A program made the translations under genes and the position numbers. From Fimenecus sp052169395 (lineage in GTDB: Bacteria; Bacillota; Clostridia; Oscillospirales; Acutalibacteraceae), in contig JBQNCN010000003.1 of NCBI GenBank assembly GCA_052169395.1, positions 186,001 through 250,000 on the forward strand: a stretch of DNA of 64,000 nt. The letters are read 5' to 3'. How positions within the stretch are numbered: the stretch's first letter is position 1; each line of letters opens with the position of its first letter. Shown here in pieces: positions 35,246-44,051 of this stretch. A model generated the notes under the pieces. The model searched no databases and was not told the DNA's origin. It saw only the letters and a program-made list of their open reading frames with translations.

Positions 35246-35326
35246 AAAATCCTCCTTAATATTGTTTTTATTGTATCATAGCAACATACTGTTGACAAGC
35301 TTAATGAGATGAATACTTTACTATGC

Positions 35327-35355
35327 TTGAAAATAAGTTTTCTTATAAGTATAAT
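35327..35355 (+). promoter_or_regulatory. Promoter of the murL-murD2-NUDIX-maf operon
   Basis: TTGAAA (-35) and TATAAT (-10) lie 17 bp apart, 22 bp before the ATG at 35378. It lies downstream of an alternative in-frame start at 35309, which argues against that longer form. A TTGACA further upstream (35293) has no good -10. Confidence 0.8.
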
Positions 35356-35377
35356 TAAAAGGTTTAAAGGAGATATT

Positions 35378-36766
35378 ATGAATAAACAAAAAGATTTTGA
35401 AAATTATCGAAAGCATTTTCCGCTTTTTTCTTATGACAATTATAAAATTTCAGAAGACAGTTCATATATATTCATTGATTACAGTTTCAGTATATCAAAT
35501 CTTACAAGTTTTAATCATCAAAATAAAATATTAAAAAAAGACTTTCCATTGTCGAACGATATTAATTCACCTATTGCAAAAAGAATTATTTTCTATTTGG
35601 GTATGGTTGAACTTATTTCCTATTGGAAATGTGTTTGTCCCAAAGTTATTTCCGTAAATTGCGGAAGATTAAATGATTTTGATAAAAACTTTTTTAAAAA
35701 ACTTTGGTGGGGAGGGCTTCAAGAATTTTTTTATAAAAACGGTATTAAAACAAACGAAAAAGAATTTGTTAAAATTCTTTCAGAAAAACCTTTTAATAAT
35801 GAATATACAGACAAATCAAACATTATATCTAAAAACTTAAATCTTATATGCATAGGGGGCGGAAAAGATTCTGCAGTTTCATCTGAGCTTCTGAGAAGAT
35901 ATGGAGAAAAAAATAAGTTTTTAACTGTAAACGATCAAACTGCAAGAACTGAAACTGTACTTGCAGCAGGATATACTGAAAAAGATATACTAAAGATTTA
36001 CAGAAAAATTGACAATCGACTTTTAACACTTAACAGTGACGGCTATTTAAACGGTCATACGCCATTTTCTGCCGTTGTCGCATTTTTAAGTTATTTTATC
36101 GCATATCTTATAGGTGCAAAAAACATTGTGCTATCAAATGAATCCAGTGCAAATGAAAGTTTTGTAAAAGGGAAAAATATAAATCATCAATATTCAAAAT
36201 CATTTGAATTTGAAAACGATTTCAGAAGCTTTACCGAAACAAATTTTTCTCTTGGAATTGAATATTTCAGTCTATTAAGGCCTTTTTCAGAGTTACAAAT
36301 CGCTAAAGAATTTGCAAATTTAAAAAAATATCATAAAATTTTTCGTTCCTGCAATAAGGGTTCAAAACAAAACATTTGGTGCGGAGAATGTGCCAAATGC
36401 ATTTTTGTTTATTCAATTCTTTCACCGTTTTTATCAAAAGAGGAACTTTTTGATATTTTCGGAAAAAATATTTTTGAAGATGAATCTTTAAAAAATCTTT
36501 TAAACGGTCTTGCCGGATTCATCCCTGTAAAGCCGTTTGACTGTGTTGGAACAACAGAAGAACTAAATTGGGCGCTTGAAAAAACTGTATTAAACTATAA
36601 AAAATCAAATACTCCTCTCCCCATTTTGCTAAAACACTTTATAGAAAATCAATCCACCCATATTAACAAAAATCTTATTAAAGAATATAATCCAGAGCAC
36701 AATGTGCCTGATGATTTTTTAGAAATAATTTCGGAGATGTATGAAGATGTTGTCAAAAGCTGCTGA
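35378..36766 (+). CDS. murL: MurL-type UDP-MurNAc-L-Ala-L-Glu epimerase (PP-loop family)
   Basis: The 462-residue protein has a PP-loop ATP-pyrophosphatase motif (LICIGGGKDSAVSSELLRR, about residues 156-174), a conserved centre (NIVLSNESSANES near residue 252; NHQYSKSFEFE near residue 270), LLRPFSELQIAKEFANL near residue 305, and a cysteine motif FRSCNKG...WCGECAKC (residues 334-341). These fit MurL, first described in Xanthomonas oryzae, which uses ATP (giving AMP and PPi) to turn the terminal L-Glu of UDP-MurNAc-L-Ala-L-Glu into D-Glu. The overlapping MurD-family gene is the expected partner. The start at 35378 is set by AAAGGAG and the promoter. Another PP-loop amidotransferase-like role is the alternative. 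Confidence 0.82.
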   Translation: MNKQKDFENYRKHFPLFSYDNYKISEDSSYIFIDYSFSISNLTSFNHQNKILKKDFPLSNDINSPIAKRIIFYLGMVELISYWKCVCPKVISVNCGRLNDFDKNFFKKLWWGGLQEFFYKNGIKTNEKEFVKILSEKPFNNEYTDKSNIISKNLNLICIGGGKDSAVSSELLRRYGEKNKFLTVNDQTARTETVLAAGYTEKDILKIYRKIDNRLLTLNSDGYLNGHTPFSAVVAFLSYFIAYLIGAKNIVLSNESSANESFVKGKNINHQYSKSFEFENDFRSFTETNFSLGIEYFSLLRPFSELQIAKEFANLKKYHKIFRSCNKGSKQNIWCGECAKCIFVYSILSPFLSKEELFDIFGKNIFEDESLKNLLNGLAGFIPVKPFDCVGTTEELNWALEKTVLNYKKSNTPLPILLKHFIENQSTHINKNLIKEYNPEHNVPDDFLEIISEMYEDVVKSC

Positions 36767-38036
36767 ATTTTTTAAAAACAAAGATATTTTAATACTCGGT
36801 TTCGGGCGTGAAGGACAAGCTACATACAACTATATAAGAAAATATTTTCCTGAAAAAAATCTTACAATAGCGGATAAAAATCAAATAATTCTAAATGATA
36901 AAAATGTTAAAATCATTTGCGGAAAAAATTATCTTGAAGAAGTAAATAAGCATGAAATTATAATGAAGTCTCCGGGAATTTCATTTAAAGATATTAAAAT
37001 AAAAGACGGCATAACCGTAAGTGACGAAACCGATATTTTTCTTATGTGCGCTCCTTGCAAAACAATCGGAATAACGGGATCAAAAGGAAAAACCACAACC
37101 TCAACACTTACATATCTAATGCTTAAAGAAGCCGGTTTTGATACAAAACTTATAGGGAATATCGGCGTGCCCGTTTTTGAATGCATGGACGAACTCACAG
37201 AAAAAAGCATACCTGTAATTGAAATGAGTTCTCATCAACTTGAATTTTGCACACATTCACCTACCGTTGCCATTCTCACAAATATTTATGAGGAACATCT
37301 TGATCACTATAAAGACGGCTTTAAAGGTTATATAAATGCCAAAATGAATATCACAACTCATCAGGATGCTTGTAATTATTTTATATATAACGCAACACAA
37401 GGCTATAAAGGACGTTTCAACATTGTTGCAACGGATGCAATTTCTCTTGGAATAAAAAGCAATGATGAGCTGCCTTTTAAAATAAATAACCCTCATCTTA
37501 TCGGAGAACATTTACGGCATGATATTCTTTTTGCCGCCTGTGCTGCAAGACTTTTTGGCGTTGACAATAAAACAATTGAAAAATCACTTAAAAATTTTCA
37601 CGGTATTGAACACCGAATGGAAAATATCGGCAATTTCAAAGACATTATCTTTTATAATGATGTTATCGCAACCATTCCGCATGCCGTTGAATGTGCTGTA
37701 AAAGCTTTAAAAAATGTTGACACACTCATTTTTGGTGGAATGGACAGAGGACTTGAATATTGTGAATTTGAATCTTTTCTTGAAAATTCCGAAATTTCAA
37801 ATTTAATAGGCTTAAAAGATACAGGTTTTAAAATATTGGATAATTTAAAAAATCACAAAAACAAAAATCTGATTAAAGCCGAAAATCTTGATCAGGCTGT
37901 AAAATCAGCATTTAAACTTACAGCAAAAGGAAAAATTTGTCTTCTATCACCTGCCGCCTCAAGCTATAATGAATATAAAAATTTTGAAGAAAAGGGAAAA
38001 GCTTTTAAAACTTTGGTGAAAAAATATGGAAAATGA
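36741..38036 (+). CDS. murD2: MurD2-type UDP-MurNAc-L-Ala--L-glutamate ligase
   Basis: The 431-residue protein is a Mur ligase: Rossmann-like N-terminus (ILILGFGREGQA), P-loop IGITGSKGKTTTS at residues 109-121, EMSSHQLEFCTHSP at 161-174, NIYEEHLDHY at 181-190, the carbamylated-lysine site INAKMNI (K201) and a C-terminal domain with LLSPAASSYNEYKNFEEKG. The serine-containing C-terminal motif is that of MurD. Pairing with murL, with a 26-nt overlap, suggests that it adds L-Glu, as MurD2 does, rather than D-Glu. The start could also be the ATG at 36747. An ordinary D-Glu-adding MurD is the alternative. Confidence 0.82.
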   Translation: MKMLSKAAEFFKNKDILILGFGREGQATYNYIRKYFPEKNLTIADKNQIILNDKNVKIICGKNYLEEVNKHEIIMKSPGISFKDIKIKDGITVSDETDIFLMCAPCKTIGITGSKGKTTTSTLTYLMLKEAGFDTKLIGNIGVPVFECMDELTEKSIPVIEMSSHQLEFCTHSPTVAILTNIYEEHLDHYKDGFKGYINAKMNITTHQDACNYFIYNATQGYKGRFNIVATDAISLGIKSNDELPFKINNPHLIGEHLRHDILFAACAARLFGVDNKTIEKSLKNFHGIEHRMENIGNFKDIIFYNDVIATIPHAVECAVKALKNVDTLIFGGMDRGLEYCEFESFLENSEISNLIGLKDTGFKILDNLKNHKNKNLIKAENLDQAVKSAFKLTAKGKICLLSPAASSYNEYKNFEEKGKAFKTLVKKYGK

Positions 38037-38580
38037 TATAAATTTAATCGAAAAAGAAATTTCAAGAGAATATATTTTCAACGGAAAAATAATCAATCTA
38101 AGAGTTGATAAAGCGGAACTTCCAAATAAAAAAATAACCAATCGTGAAATTATAGAGCATAACGGCGGAGTGTGTATGGTGCCGCTAACAAAGGATAATG
38201 AACTTATTTTTGTAAAACAGTTTCGCTATCCTTATAAGAAGATTATTCTGGAGCTTCCTGCCGGAAAACTGGAAAAAGGTGAAAATCCGCTTGATGCCGG
38301 AAAAAGAGAATTACAAGAAGAAACAGGTGCAATTTCAAGAAACATTGTATCTCTCGGGACTCTTTATCCGAGTCCAGGCTATACAGATGAAATAATTCAT
38401 ATTTACCTTGCAACAAATCTTACTCTTGGTGCACAAAATCCCGATGAGGATGAATTTTTAAATATTATAAAACTTCCACTTGAAGATGCTGTAAAAATGG
38501 TTCTTAACAATGAAATTCCCGATTCTAAAACACAAGTCGGTATTTTAAAAACATATTTTTATTTAAAAAAAAATATATGA
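38026..38580 (+). CDS. NUDIX hydrolase (ADP-ribose pyrophosphatase type)
   Basis: The 184-residue protein carries a full Nudix box (GKLEKGENPLDAGKRELQEE, continuing TGA, near residues 79-101) after VKQFRYPYKKIILELPAGK, the signature of ADP-sugar pyrophosphatases (NudF/YqkG type). It hydrolyses ADP-ribose to AMP and ribose-5-phosphate. It overlaps murD2 by 11 nt and maf by 4 nt, so it is part of the same transcript. No direct link to peptidoglycan synthesis is known. Confidence 0.92.
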   Translation: MENDINLIEKEISREYIFNGKIINLRVDKAELPNKKITNREIIEHNGGVCMVPLTKDNELIFVKQFRYPYKKIILELPAGKLEKGENPLDAGKRELQEETGAISRNIVSLGTLYPSPGYTDEIIHIYLATNLTLGAQNPDEDEFLNIIKLPLEDAVKMVLNNEIPDSKTQVGILKTYFYLKKNI

Positions 38581-39143
38581 AACTTATACTTGCATCAAAA
38601 AGTCCCCGAAGAAAAGAGATATTAAAAAATGCCGGATATGAATTTGAAATTTCTGAAACAAATGCCGATGAAAGTGTACCCAATAATACTTCGCCTTTTG
38701 ATATGCCACTGCTAATTTCAAAAATCAAAGCAAATGCTGTAAAATTCAATGAAAATGAAGTGATTTTAGCTGCCGATACCATTGTGATTTCATCAGAAAA
38801 AGCTTTTGGAAAGCCTAAAGATAAAAAAGAGGCCATAAAAATGCTCAAAATGCTTTCAGGAAAAACGCATAATGTAGCAACAGGGATTACCATAAAAAGC
38901 AAATCAAAAGAAAAAAGCTTTTCCGTTATTACTAAAGTGTCTTTTTTTAAGCTTTCAAATGAAGAAATTGAAAAGTATGTTAATTCCAATGAACCTTATG
39001 ACAAAGCAGGTGCATACGGAATACAAGGAAAAGCGGCACTCTTCATAAAAAAAATAAACGGTGATTATCTTAATGTTGTCGGACTTCCCATATCACAAAT
39101 TTACAAAGCTCTTACAGAATTTGATATATTTCCAAAAATTTAA
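38577..39143 (+). CDS. maf: Maf-family nucleotide pyrophosphatase
   Basis: The 188-residue protein starts MKLILASKSPRRKEILKNAG, the Maf signature, and has LAADTIVISSEKAFGKPKD, MLSGKTHNVATGI and EPYDKAGAYGIQGKAALF. Maf proteins hydrolyse modified or canonical nucleoside triphosphates (dTTP/UTP/pseudo-UTP type) and are linked to septum formation. It overlaps the NUDIX gene by ATGA and is the last gene of this operon; two nucleotide-sanitising enzymes thus share a transcript with the cell-wall genes. Confidence 0.93.
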   Translation: MKLILASKSPRRKEILKNAGYEFEISETNADESVPNNTSPFDMPLLISKIKANAVKFNENEVILAADTIVISSEKAFGKPKDKKEAIKMLKMLSGKTHNVATGITIKSKSKEKSFSVITKVSFFKLSNEEIEKYVNSNEPYDKAGAYGIQGKAALFIKKINGDYLNVVGLPISQIYKALTEFDIFPKI

Positions 39144-39251
39144 TTTTAAAAATTAATTCGTGCATTTTTTATTTAAATGTGATATAATCCATTTTAATTT
39201 AGTACTTTACTTCTTTAAAGTATTAAAGCAATCAACTTTTAGGAGAATAAA

Positions 39252-40568
39252 ATGAAAGAAAAAAAATCTTATGGTCTTTTTACCACAGTTGCGATGATTG
39301 TAGGTATTGTTATCGGTTCAGGAATCTATTTTAAAGCAGATGATATTTTCAAGTATACAAATGGAAATCTTATATTAGGACTTATTGTTCTTACACTCGG
39401 TGCAATCTGCATTATATTCGGTAGCTTAAGCCTTGCACAACTTTCAAAAAGATGTGATGACAGAGGCGGTCTTGTTGCATACTTTGATAAATTTTTCAAT
39501 AAAAAAATGGCAAGCGGATTCGGCTGGTTTCAACTTTTTGTCTATACACCCACAATAACTGCAGTTATCGGCTGGGTTGCTGCAATCTACACATTTATGC
39601 TTTTCGGCAAAGATGCCACACTTATTCAACAACTTTCCCTTGGTATCGCCTATATAATCATTCTTTTTATATTAAACGTTTTAAAAAAAGCTTGGGGCGG
39701 ATATCTTCAAAACGTTGCAACCGCAGTTAAAATTATCCCACTTTTAATAATAGCTGTTTATGGTATATTTTTTGCAAATCCCGTATCACTTACAAGTGTG
39801 GATGGAACAAGCTTTGCACATGAATTTACAAAATTTTCCTGGCTTACCGCACTTGTTCCGCTTGCATACTCCTATGACGGCTGGACAATAGCTCTTCATA
39901 TCGCACCTGAAGTTAAAAATCCAAAGGTGAATGTATCAAAAGCTCTTATATTAAGTCCACTGTTTATTCTTATCACATATCTACTTTACATATTCGGAAT
40001 AGCAAAAGTTTTAGGTTCAAAGGCAATTCTTGAAATGGGAGATTCCGCAGTTTTTGAAGCAAGTAAAATGATTTTAGGTGAAAAACTCGGAAATATAATT
40101 CTTGTTATTATAGTCATAGCCGTTCTCGGAGTTTTAAACGGTGTAATACTGGGCGGAATCAGAATGCCGCAAGCTCTTGCTGAAAAGCAAATGATTCCTG
40201 ATAAACATGAGATTTCAAAAATAAGTGAAAAATTTGGAATTTCAGTAAAATCTGCGTTCGTACTTCTTGCTTTAGTAATCTTTTGGACAATAATCCATTT
40301 CTTTGTAATGCAATATAATTTGCTCGGCGGAAGAGATATAAGTGAAATCGCAATTGTTTTCTCATATCTTTCATATATTCTTTTATATTTTGCTGTTTGG
40401 AAGGTGTTAAAAGATGATAAAATCAAACGTATTCTTCCGGTTTTTGCAACAATAGGCTCTTTAATAATACTTACCGGTTCCCTTATAGCAAATCCAATTT
40501 ATGTAAGCGCTTTTATTGTCTTCTGTGCACTTGTTATGCTTATAGGATATAAATATTATAAGGTTTAA
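39252..40568 (+). CDS. APC-family amino-acid permease
   Basis: The 438-residue protein has about 12 predicted transmembrane segments and the APC start motif TVAMIVGIVIGSGIYFKADDI (glycine-rich unwound helix 1) with PLAYSYDGWTIALHIAPEVKNP near residue 205. This matches serine/threonine- or LAT-like amino-acid transporters; the substrate is not readable. It has a TTAGGAG ribosome site, and a TATAAT at 39183-39188 may be its -10, but no clear -35 is visible. No terminator is seen before the tRNA promoter. Confidence 0.88.
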   Translation: MKEKKSYGLFTTVAMIVGIVIGSGIYFKADDIFKYTNGNLILGLIVLTLGAICIIFGSLSLAQLSKRCDDRGGLVAYFDKFFNKKMASGFGWFQLFVYTPTITAVIGWVAAIYTFMLFGKDATLIQQLSLGIAYIIILFILNVLKKAWGGYLQNVATAVKIIPLLIIAVYGIFFANPVSLTSVDGTSFAHEFTKFSWLTALVPLAYSYDGWTIALHIAPEVKNPKVNVSKALILSPLFILITYLLYIFGIAKVLGSKAILEMGDSAVFEASKMILGEKLGNIILVIIVIAVLGVLNGVILGGIRMPQALAEKQMIPDKHEISKISEKFGISVKSAFVLLALVIFWTIIHFFVMQYNLLGGRDISEIAIVFSYLSYILLYFAVWKVLKDDKIKRILPVFATIGSLIILTGSLIANPIYVSAFIVFCALVMLIGYKYYKV

Positions 40569-40728
40569 TAAAAACAAAAGTAAAAGTACAATAGCATATT
40601 TTAAAAGATATAATCACACTTCCTATACTTTTTCAGAAAAAATAAAATATCAATATAGATTGATTCATACACAACAATATAATTAAAAACAATATTTTAA
40701 CAAAATAGTAAAAACTCATTAAGAATCT

Positions 40729-40756
40729 TGATTTTCTTTTGAGTTTTTACTATAAT
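40729..40756 (+). promoter_or_regulatory. tRNA-Leu promoter
   Basis: TTGATT (-35) and TATAAT (-10) are 16 bp apart; the tRNA begins 11 bp after the -10. Confidence 0.75.
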
Positions 40757-40766
40757 ATATAAGCTT

Positions 40767-40853
40767 GCCGGTGTGATGGAATTGGCAGACGTGCGGGACT
40801 CAAAATCCCGTGGTGGCGACACCGTGTGGGTTCGACCCCCACCACCGGCACCA
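40767..40853 (+). tRNA. tRNA-Leu (anticodon CAA, reads UUG)
   Basis: The acceptor stem GCCGGTG pairs with CACCGGC and an encoded ACCA end follows. The anticodon stem CGGGA/TCCCG holds the loop CTCAAAA with anticodon CAA. A long variable arm (TGGTGGCGACACCG) makes it class II, and GGTTCGACCCC forms the T arm. Length is 87 nt including CCA. Confidence 0.97.
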
Positions 40854-40854
40854 A

Positions 40855-40881
40855 GACTTTCTGAATAGGAAAGTCTTTTTT
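40855..40881 (+). terminator. tRNA-Leu terminator
   Basis: The stem AAGACTTTC/GGAAAGTCTT around TGAATA is followed by a T run directly after the CCA end. Confidence 0.88.
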
Positions 40882-40977
40882 TATCTATGTCTGTCATTTA
40901 TAAGGTTTAATATACTGCAATCACTGTACTTATTTATACCTCAATATATCTATTCTTAATAGAGCTATCTAAATCTC

Positions 40978-41292
40978 TTAATAGATCTGCTCCGCATTTA
41001 TATCAATCCAAATAGAGCCGTCTTTAGAACGGAACGCACCGTTTTTATTTTTCAGTTTTGGGTTTACTGTTTTTACACTGTCAAAAATAACTATATCGTT
41101 TGAAAAAACATCTTTTGATAAACGATTTATTATTGCAGCTTCCGTTCTCTGTTCGATAGAATAGCTTTTAAGCGTATTTTCAAGCCCGCCCTCAAACTTT
41201 ACCTTATTATTGTTAAAGCTCTTTTTTACGGCTATTTTCGCTGAAATATCACTATCGTGTGATTTGACAATATGAAAATTCTCCCAAACGTA
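40978..41292 (-). pseudogene. Mobile-element gene fragment next to tRNA-Leu (metallopeptidase-like scrap)
   Basis: The minus-strand frame is open for about 105 codons without a start codon, from an upstream stop near 41.3 kb to TAA at 40978-40980. The translation includes KIAVKKSFNNNKVKFEGGL and ends NGAFRSKDGSIWIDINAEQIY. The last part resembles the strand that precedes the zinc-binding helix in peptidase-like domains of phage and plasmid polyvalent proteins (typically NGxYDPxTxxIYIDINA followed by HELTH). The helix itself is missing, so only an inactive fragment remains. The rest of 40882-41454 is AT-rich with nothing else recognisable. Confidence 0.5.
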
Positions 41293-41454
41293 TATTTATA
41301 TTATTTAAAATTTAATTAAAATTGAAAAATAATATTTTTCACAATGAAAAAAGAAATAAAACTCTAATATAAAAATTAATCAACAAATCTTTTCATATTA
41401 AAGTTTATATTTATCGATACAATAATCTATATTTTATTTTCCATTTATTTATAA

Positions 41455-41488
41455 AAAAATAACAGGTTTTTATATAACCTGTTATTTT
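41455..41488 (-). terminator. Terminator of the glg operon
   Basis: The stem AAAATAACAGGTT/AACCTGTTATTTT lies 5 nt past the glgA stop codon and is followed on the minus strand by T residues. Confidence 0.88.
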
Positions 41489-41493
41489 GCACC

Positions 41494-42918
41494 TTATTCT
41501 TTTATGACCTCTTTATAAAGTCTTATATATTGATTTGCTGAGGTACCCCATGAGAAATCACATTTCATCGCTCTTTCTACAAGAATTTTCCAACCTTTTG
41601 TGTTTTTATAACCACCTATCGCACGCCGTATTGTATAAAGCATATCTTGAGCATTATAATTAGCAAATGTAAAACCGTTGCCTTCTCCATTTTCAGAATC
41701 ACTTATTGTATCACGTAATCCACCTGTTTCACGAACAATCGGAATCGAACCGTAACGCAAGGCTATCATCTGTGAAAGTCCACATGGTTCAGATTTACTC
41801 GGCATAAGAAAAATATCGGAACCAGCATAAATTTTCTTTGAAAGCGGAGGCTCAAATCCAAGCTTTATTGCAACCTTTTCAGGATATTTTCCCGCTAAAT
41901 ACTTGAAATATTCTTCAAACTGCCATTCACCTGACCCAAGCATCACAAACTGAACATCTTCAGTTACAATAAGTTCTTCTAAAACCGCTTTAACAAGATC
42001 AAAACCCTTATGTCCCGCAAGACGCGAAACCATAGCAATAAGCGGAACATCTTTTCTTACGGGAAGTCCCATAAGATTCTGAAGATTTTTCTTATTTATC
42101 GCTTTATTGCGTATATTTTCTGCACTGTAATTTGCAAAAATATCTTTATCCGTTTCAGGATTATTAAGTTCAGTATCAATTCCGTTCAAAATGCCTGAAA
42201 GTTTCCACGAACGCTGATTCAAAATTTTATCAAGTCCAAACGAAAACCACGGATCTAAAATTTCCGCTGCATACGACGGACTTACTGTAGTAATTTTATT
42301 TGCGGATTCAATTGCACCCTTCATAAAATTTACATCTCCGTCATATTCAACAAGTTCACTTCTGTCATCGGGAATTCCAAGGACCTCATTGATAAGTTCC
42401 TTTCCATAAGTCCCCTGATACTGAATGTTATGAATTGTAAAAACAGTTTTTATATTTTCATAGCCCGGAGAACTTGCATACATAGAAGAATAATAAACCG
42501 GAGTCATTGCAGTCTGCCAATCATTACAGTGAATCACATCAGGCTTCCAATCAATGTGTGGCAACATTTCAAGAATTGCTCTTGAAAAAAATGCAAATCG
42601 CTCCGCATCATCATAATAGCCATAAACTCCATCACGTTTAAAATAATATTGATTATCTAAAAGATAATAGATAACACCGTCTATATTTACTTCAAAAATT
42701 CCACAATACTGCCTGCGCCAAGCAACAGGCACTGAAATCGATGTTAAAAACGTTGCCTTTTCTTTCATTTCATCAGGAATCTGTGAATAAAACGGAATTA
42801 CAACTCTACACCCTATAAGCCTTTTACGTAGAGCCTTAGGAAGAGCTCCCGCAACATCAGCAAGACCTCCTGTTGCAATAAACGGTCGTGCCTCGGAAGC
42901 CGCATATAAAACTTTCAT
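41494..42918 (-). CDS. glgA: Glycogen synthase (GT5)
   Basis: The 474-residue protein follows the GlgA plan: N-terminal MKVLYAASEARPFIATGGLA, VIHCNDWQTAMTPVYY near residue 130, VSRLAGHKGFDLV near residue 295 and the C-terminal RETGGLRDTISD. It transfers glucose from ADP-glucose to alpha-1,4-glucan. One oddity is that the ADP-glucose-contacting KTGGL motif reads ATGGL, so the usual Lys15 is Ala. It is the last gene of glgB-glgC-glgD-glgA. Confidence 0.95.
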   Translation of the reverse strand: MKVLYAASEARPFIATGGLADVAGALPKALRKRLIGCRVVIPFYSQIPDEMKEKATFLTSISVPVAWRRQYCGIFEVNIDGVIYYLLDNQYYFKRDGVYGYYDDAERFAFFSRAILEMLPHIDWKPDVIHCNDWQTAMTPVYYSSMYASSPGYENIKTVFTIHNIQYQGTYGKELINEVLGIPDDRSELVEYDGDVNFMKGAIESANKITTVSPSYAAEILDPWFSFGLDKILNQRSWKLSGILNGIDTELNNPETDKDIFANYSAENIRNKAINKKNLQNLMGLPVRKDVPLIAMVSRLAGHKGFDLVKAVLEELIVTEDVQFVMLGSGEWQFEEYFKYLAGKYPEKVAIKLGFEPPLSKKIYAGSDIFLMPSKSEPCGLSQMIALRYGSIPIVRETGGLRDTISDSENGEGNGFTFANYNAQDMLYTIRRAIGGYKNTKGWKILVERAMKCDFSWGTSANQYIRLYKEVIKE

Positions 42919-42927
42919 ATTATCCTC

Positions 42928-44049
42928 CTATACTACAATTTCTTTGCCGATAAATATCGGAAAATCCTCTGCACCGGAAAGGTGCTTGTCCGGTCGTATA
43001 ACCACAGATTTATCCGTTATCGTATATTCAACAGAAGCATTCTGTGAAATAAAGCTGTCCTGAAAAACTATTGAATTTTTCACAACTGCATCCTTTCCAA
43101 TACGCACACCACGGAAAAGTATTGAATTTTCAACAGTTCCCTCAATAATACAGCCGTTTGCAATAACTGAATTTTTAACATCTGCTGAAAGCTTATATGA
43201 AGCCGGAACATCATCTCTAACCTTTGTATATATCGGTCTTTCTATACTGAAAAGTTCATCAAGATTGTTTGTGTCAAGCAATTTCATTGACACATCAAAA
43301 TACTTTTGAAGAGAATCAATTGTTTCGGAAAATCCTTTAATTTCATAACCAAAAATTTTAAGACGCTCTATATTTTCTAAAATTATATCCTTTTCAAATG
43401 ATACCTTATTTCTTGAAACCGCATCTTTTATAAGTGTTTGAAGAAGTATTTTTTTCATTATTATAATATTCATTGAATAATCAACTTCATTCTTTACTTC
43501 AGGTGAAATAGATACCATTCTGATACGGCATTCATTATCCATTGAAAACGCCATTGTACTTGAAAGATTAGGAATAATTCCATGCTTATAAGCAATTGTT
43601 ATATCAGCATCTTTAGACTGATGATAAGCAAGAAAATCTTTTATATCAAGAGAAGTTATATTATTGCAATCAGTAATAAACACATAATCACAATCCATTT
43701 TATCAATGAAACTCATATGTGCATTAAGCGCACCGATTCTTCTGTAATAAAAATCCGAATCCGAACCTGCGGTAGCATAAGGCGGAAGAATAAACATTCC
43801 GTTCTTTTTGCGTGCCAAATCCCAAGGCTTTCCGCTGCTGACATGATCCATAAGACTTTTATAATTATTATTTGTAATTATTCCGACTGTATCAATTCCC
43901 GCATTTACCATTGCCGAAAGCGGAAAATCTATAAGACGATATCTTCCCGCAAACGGAACTGAACCCATCGTTCTGAATGCGGTAAGTTCTGAAAGCGATT
44001 CATCATAAACATTACTATTTATAATTCCTGCAATTTTTGCATTTGCCAT
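42928..44049 (-). CDS. glgD: GlgD, regulatory-type ADP-glucose pyrophosphorylase subunit
   Basis: The 373-residue protein is a nucleotidyltransferase with C-terminal left-handed beta-helix repeats (IEGTVENSILFRGVRIGKDAVV). The catalytic GGQGSRL loop of GlgC is replaced by IINSNVYDESLSEL, as in B. subtilis GlgD, so it is expected to be non-catalytic and to stimulate GlgC in a heterotetramer. It lies 2 nt after glgC. Confidence 0.94.
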   Translation of the reverse strand: MANAKIAGIINSNVYDESLSELTAFRTMGSVPFAGRYRLIDFPLSAMVNAGIDTVGIITNNNYKSLMDHVSSGKPWDLARKKNGMFILPPYATAGSDSDFYYRRIGALNAHMSFIDKMDCDYVFITDCNNITSLDIKDFLAYHQSKDADITIAYKHGIIPNLSSTMAFSMDNECRIRMVSISPEVKNEVDYSMNIIIMKKILLQTLIKDAVSRNKVSFEKDIILENIERLKIFGYEIKGFSETIDSLQKYFDVSMKLLDTNNLDELFSIERPIYTKVRDDVPASYKLSADVKNSVIANGCIIEGTVENSILFRGVRIGKDAVVKNSIVFQDSFISQNASVEYTITDKSVVIRPDKHLSGAEDFPIFIGKEIVV

Positions 44050-44051
44050 TT

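Noticed and set aside
35309..35377. A longer start for the MurL-type gene
   Set aside because: The promoter at 35327-35355 lies downstream of it, there is no ribosome site, and the extension is hydrophobic and unlike the family.
40697..40897. Minus-strand 66-codon frame with a Gly/Arg-rich start
   Set aside because: It is the antisense of tRNA-Leu and its terminator, a well-known source of false ORFs.
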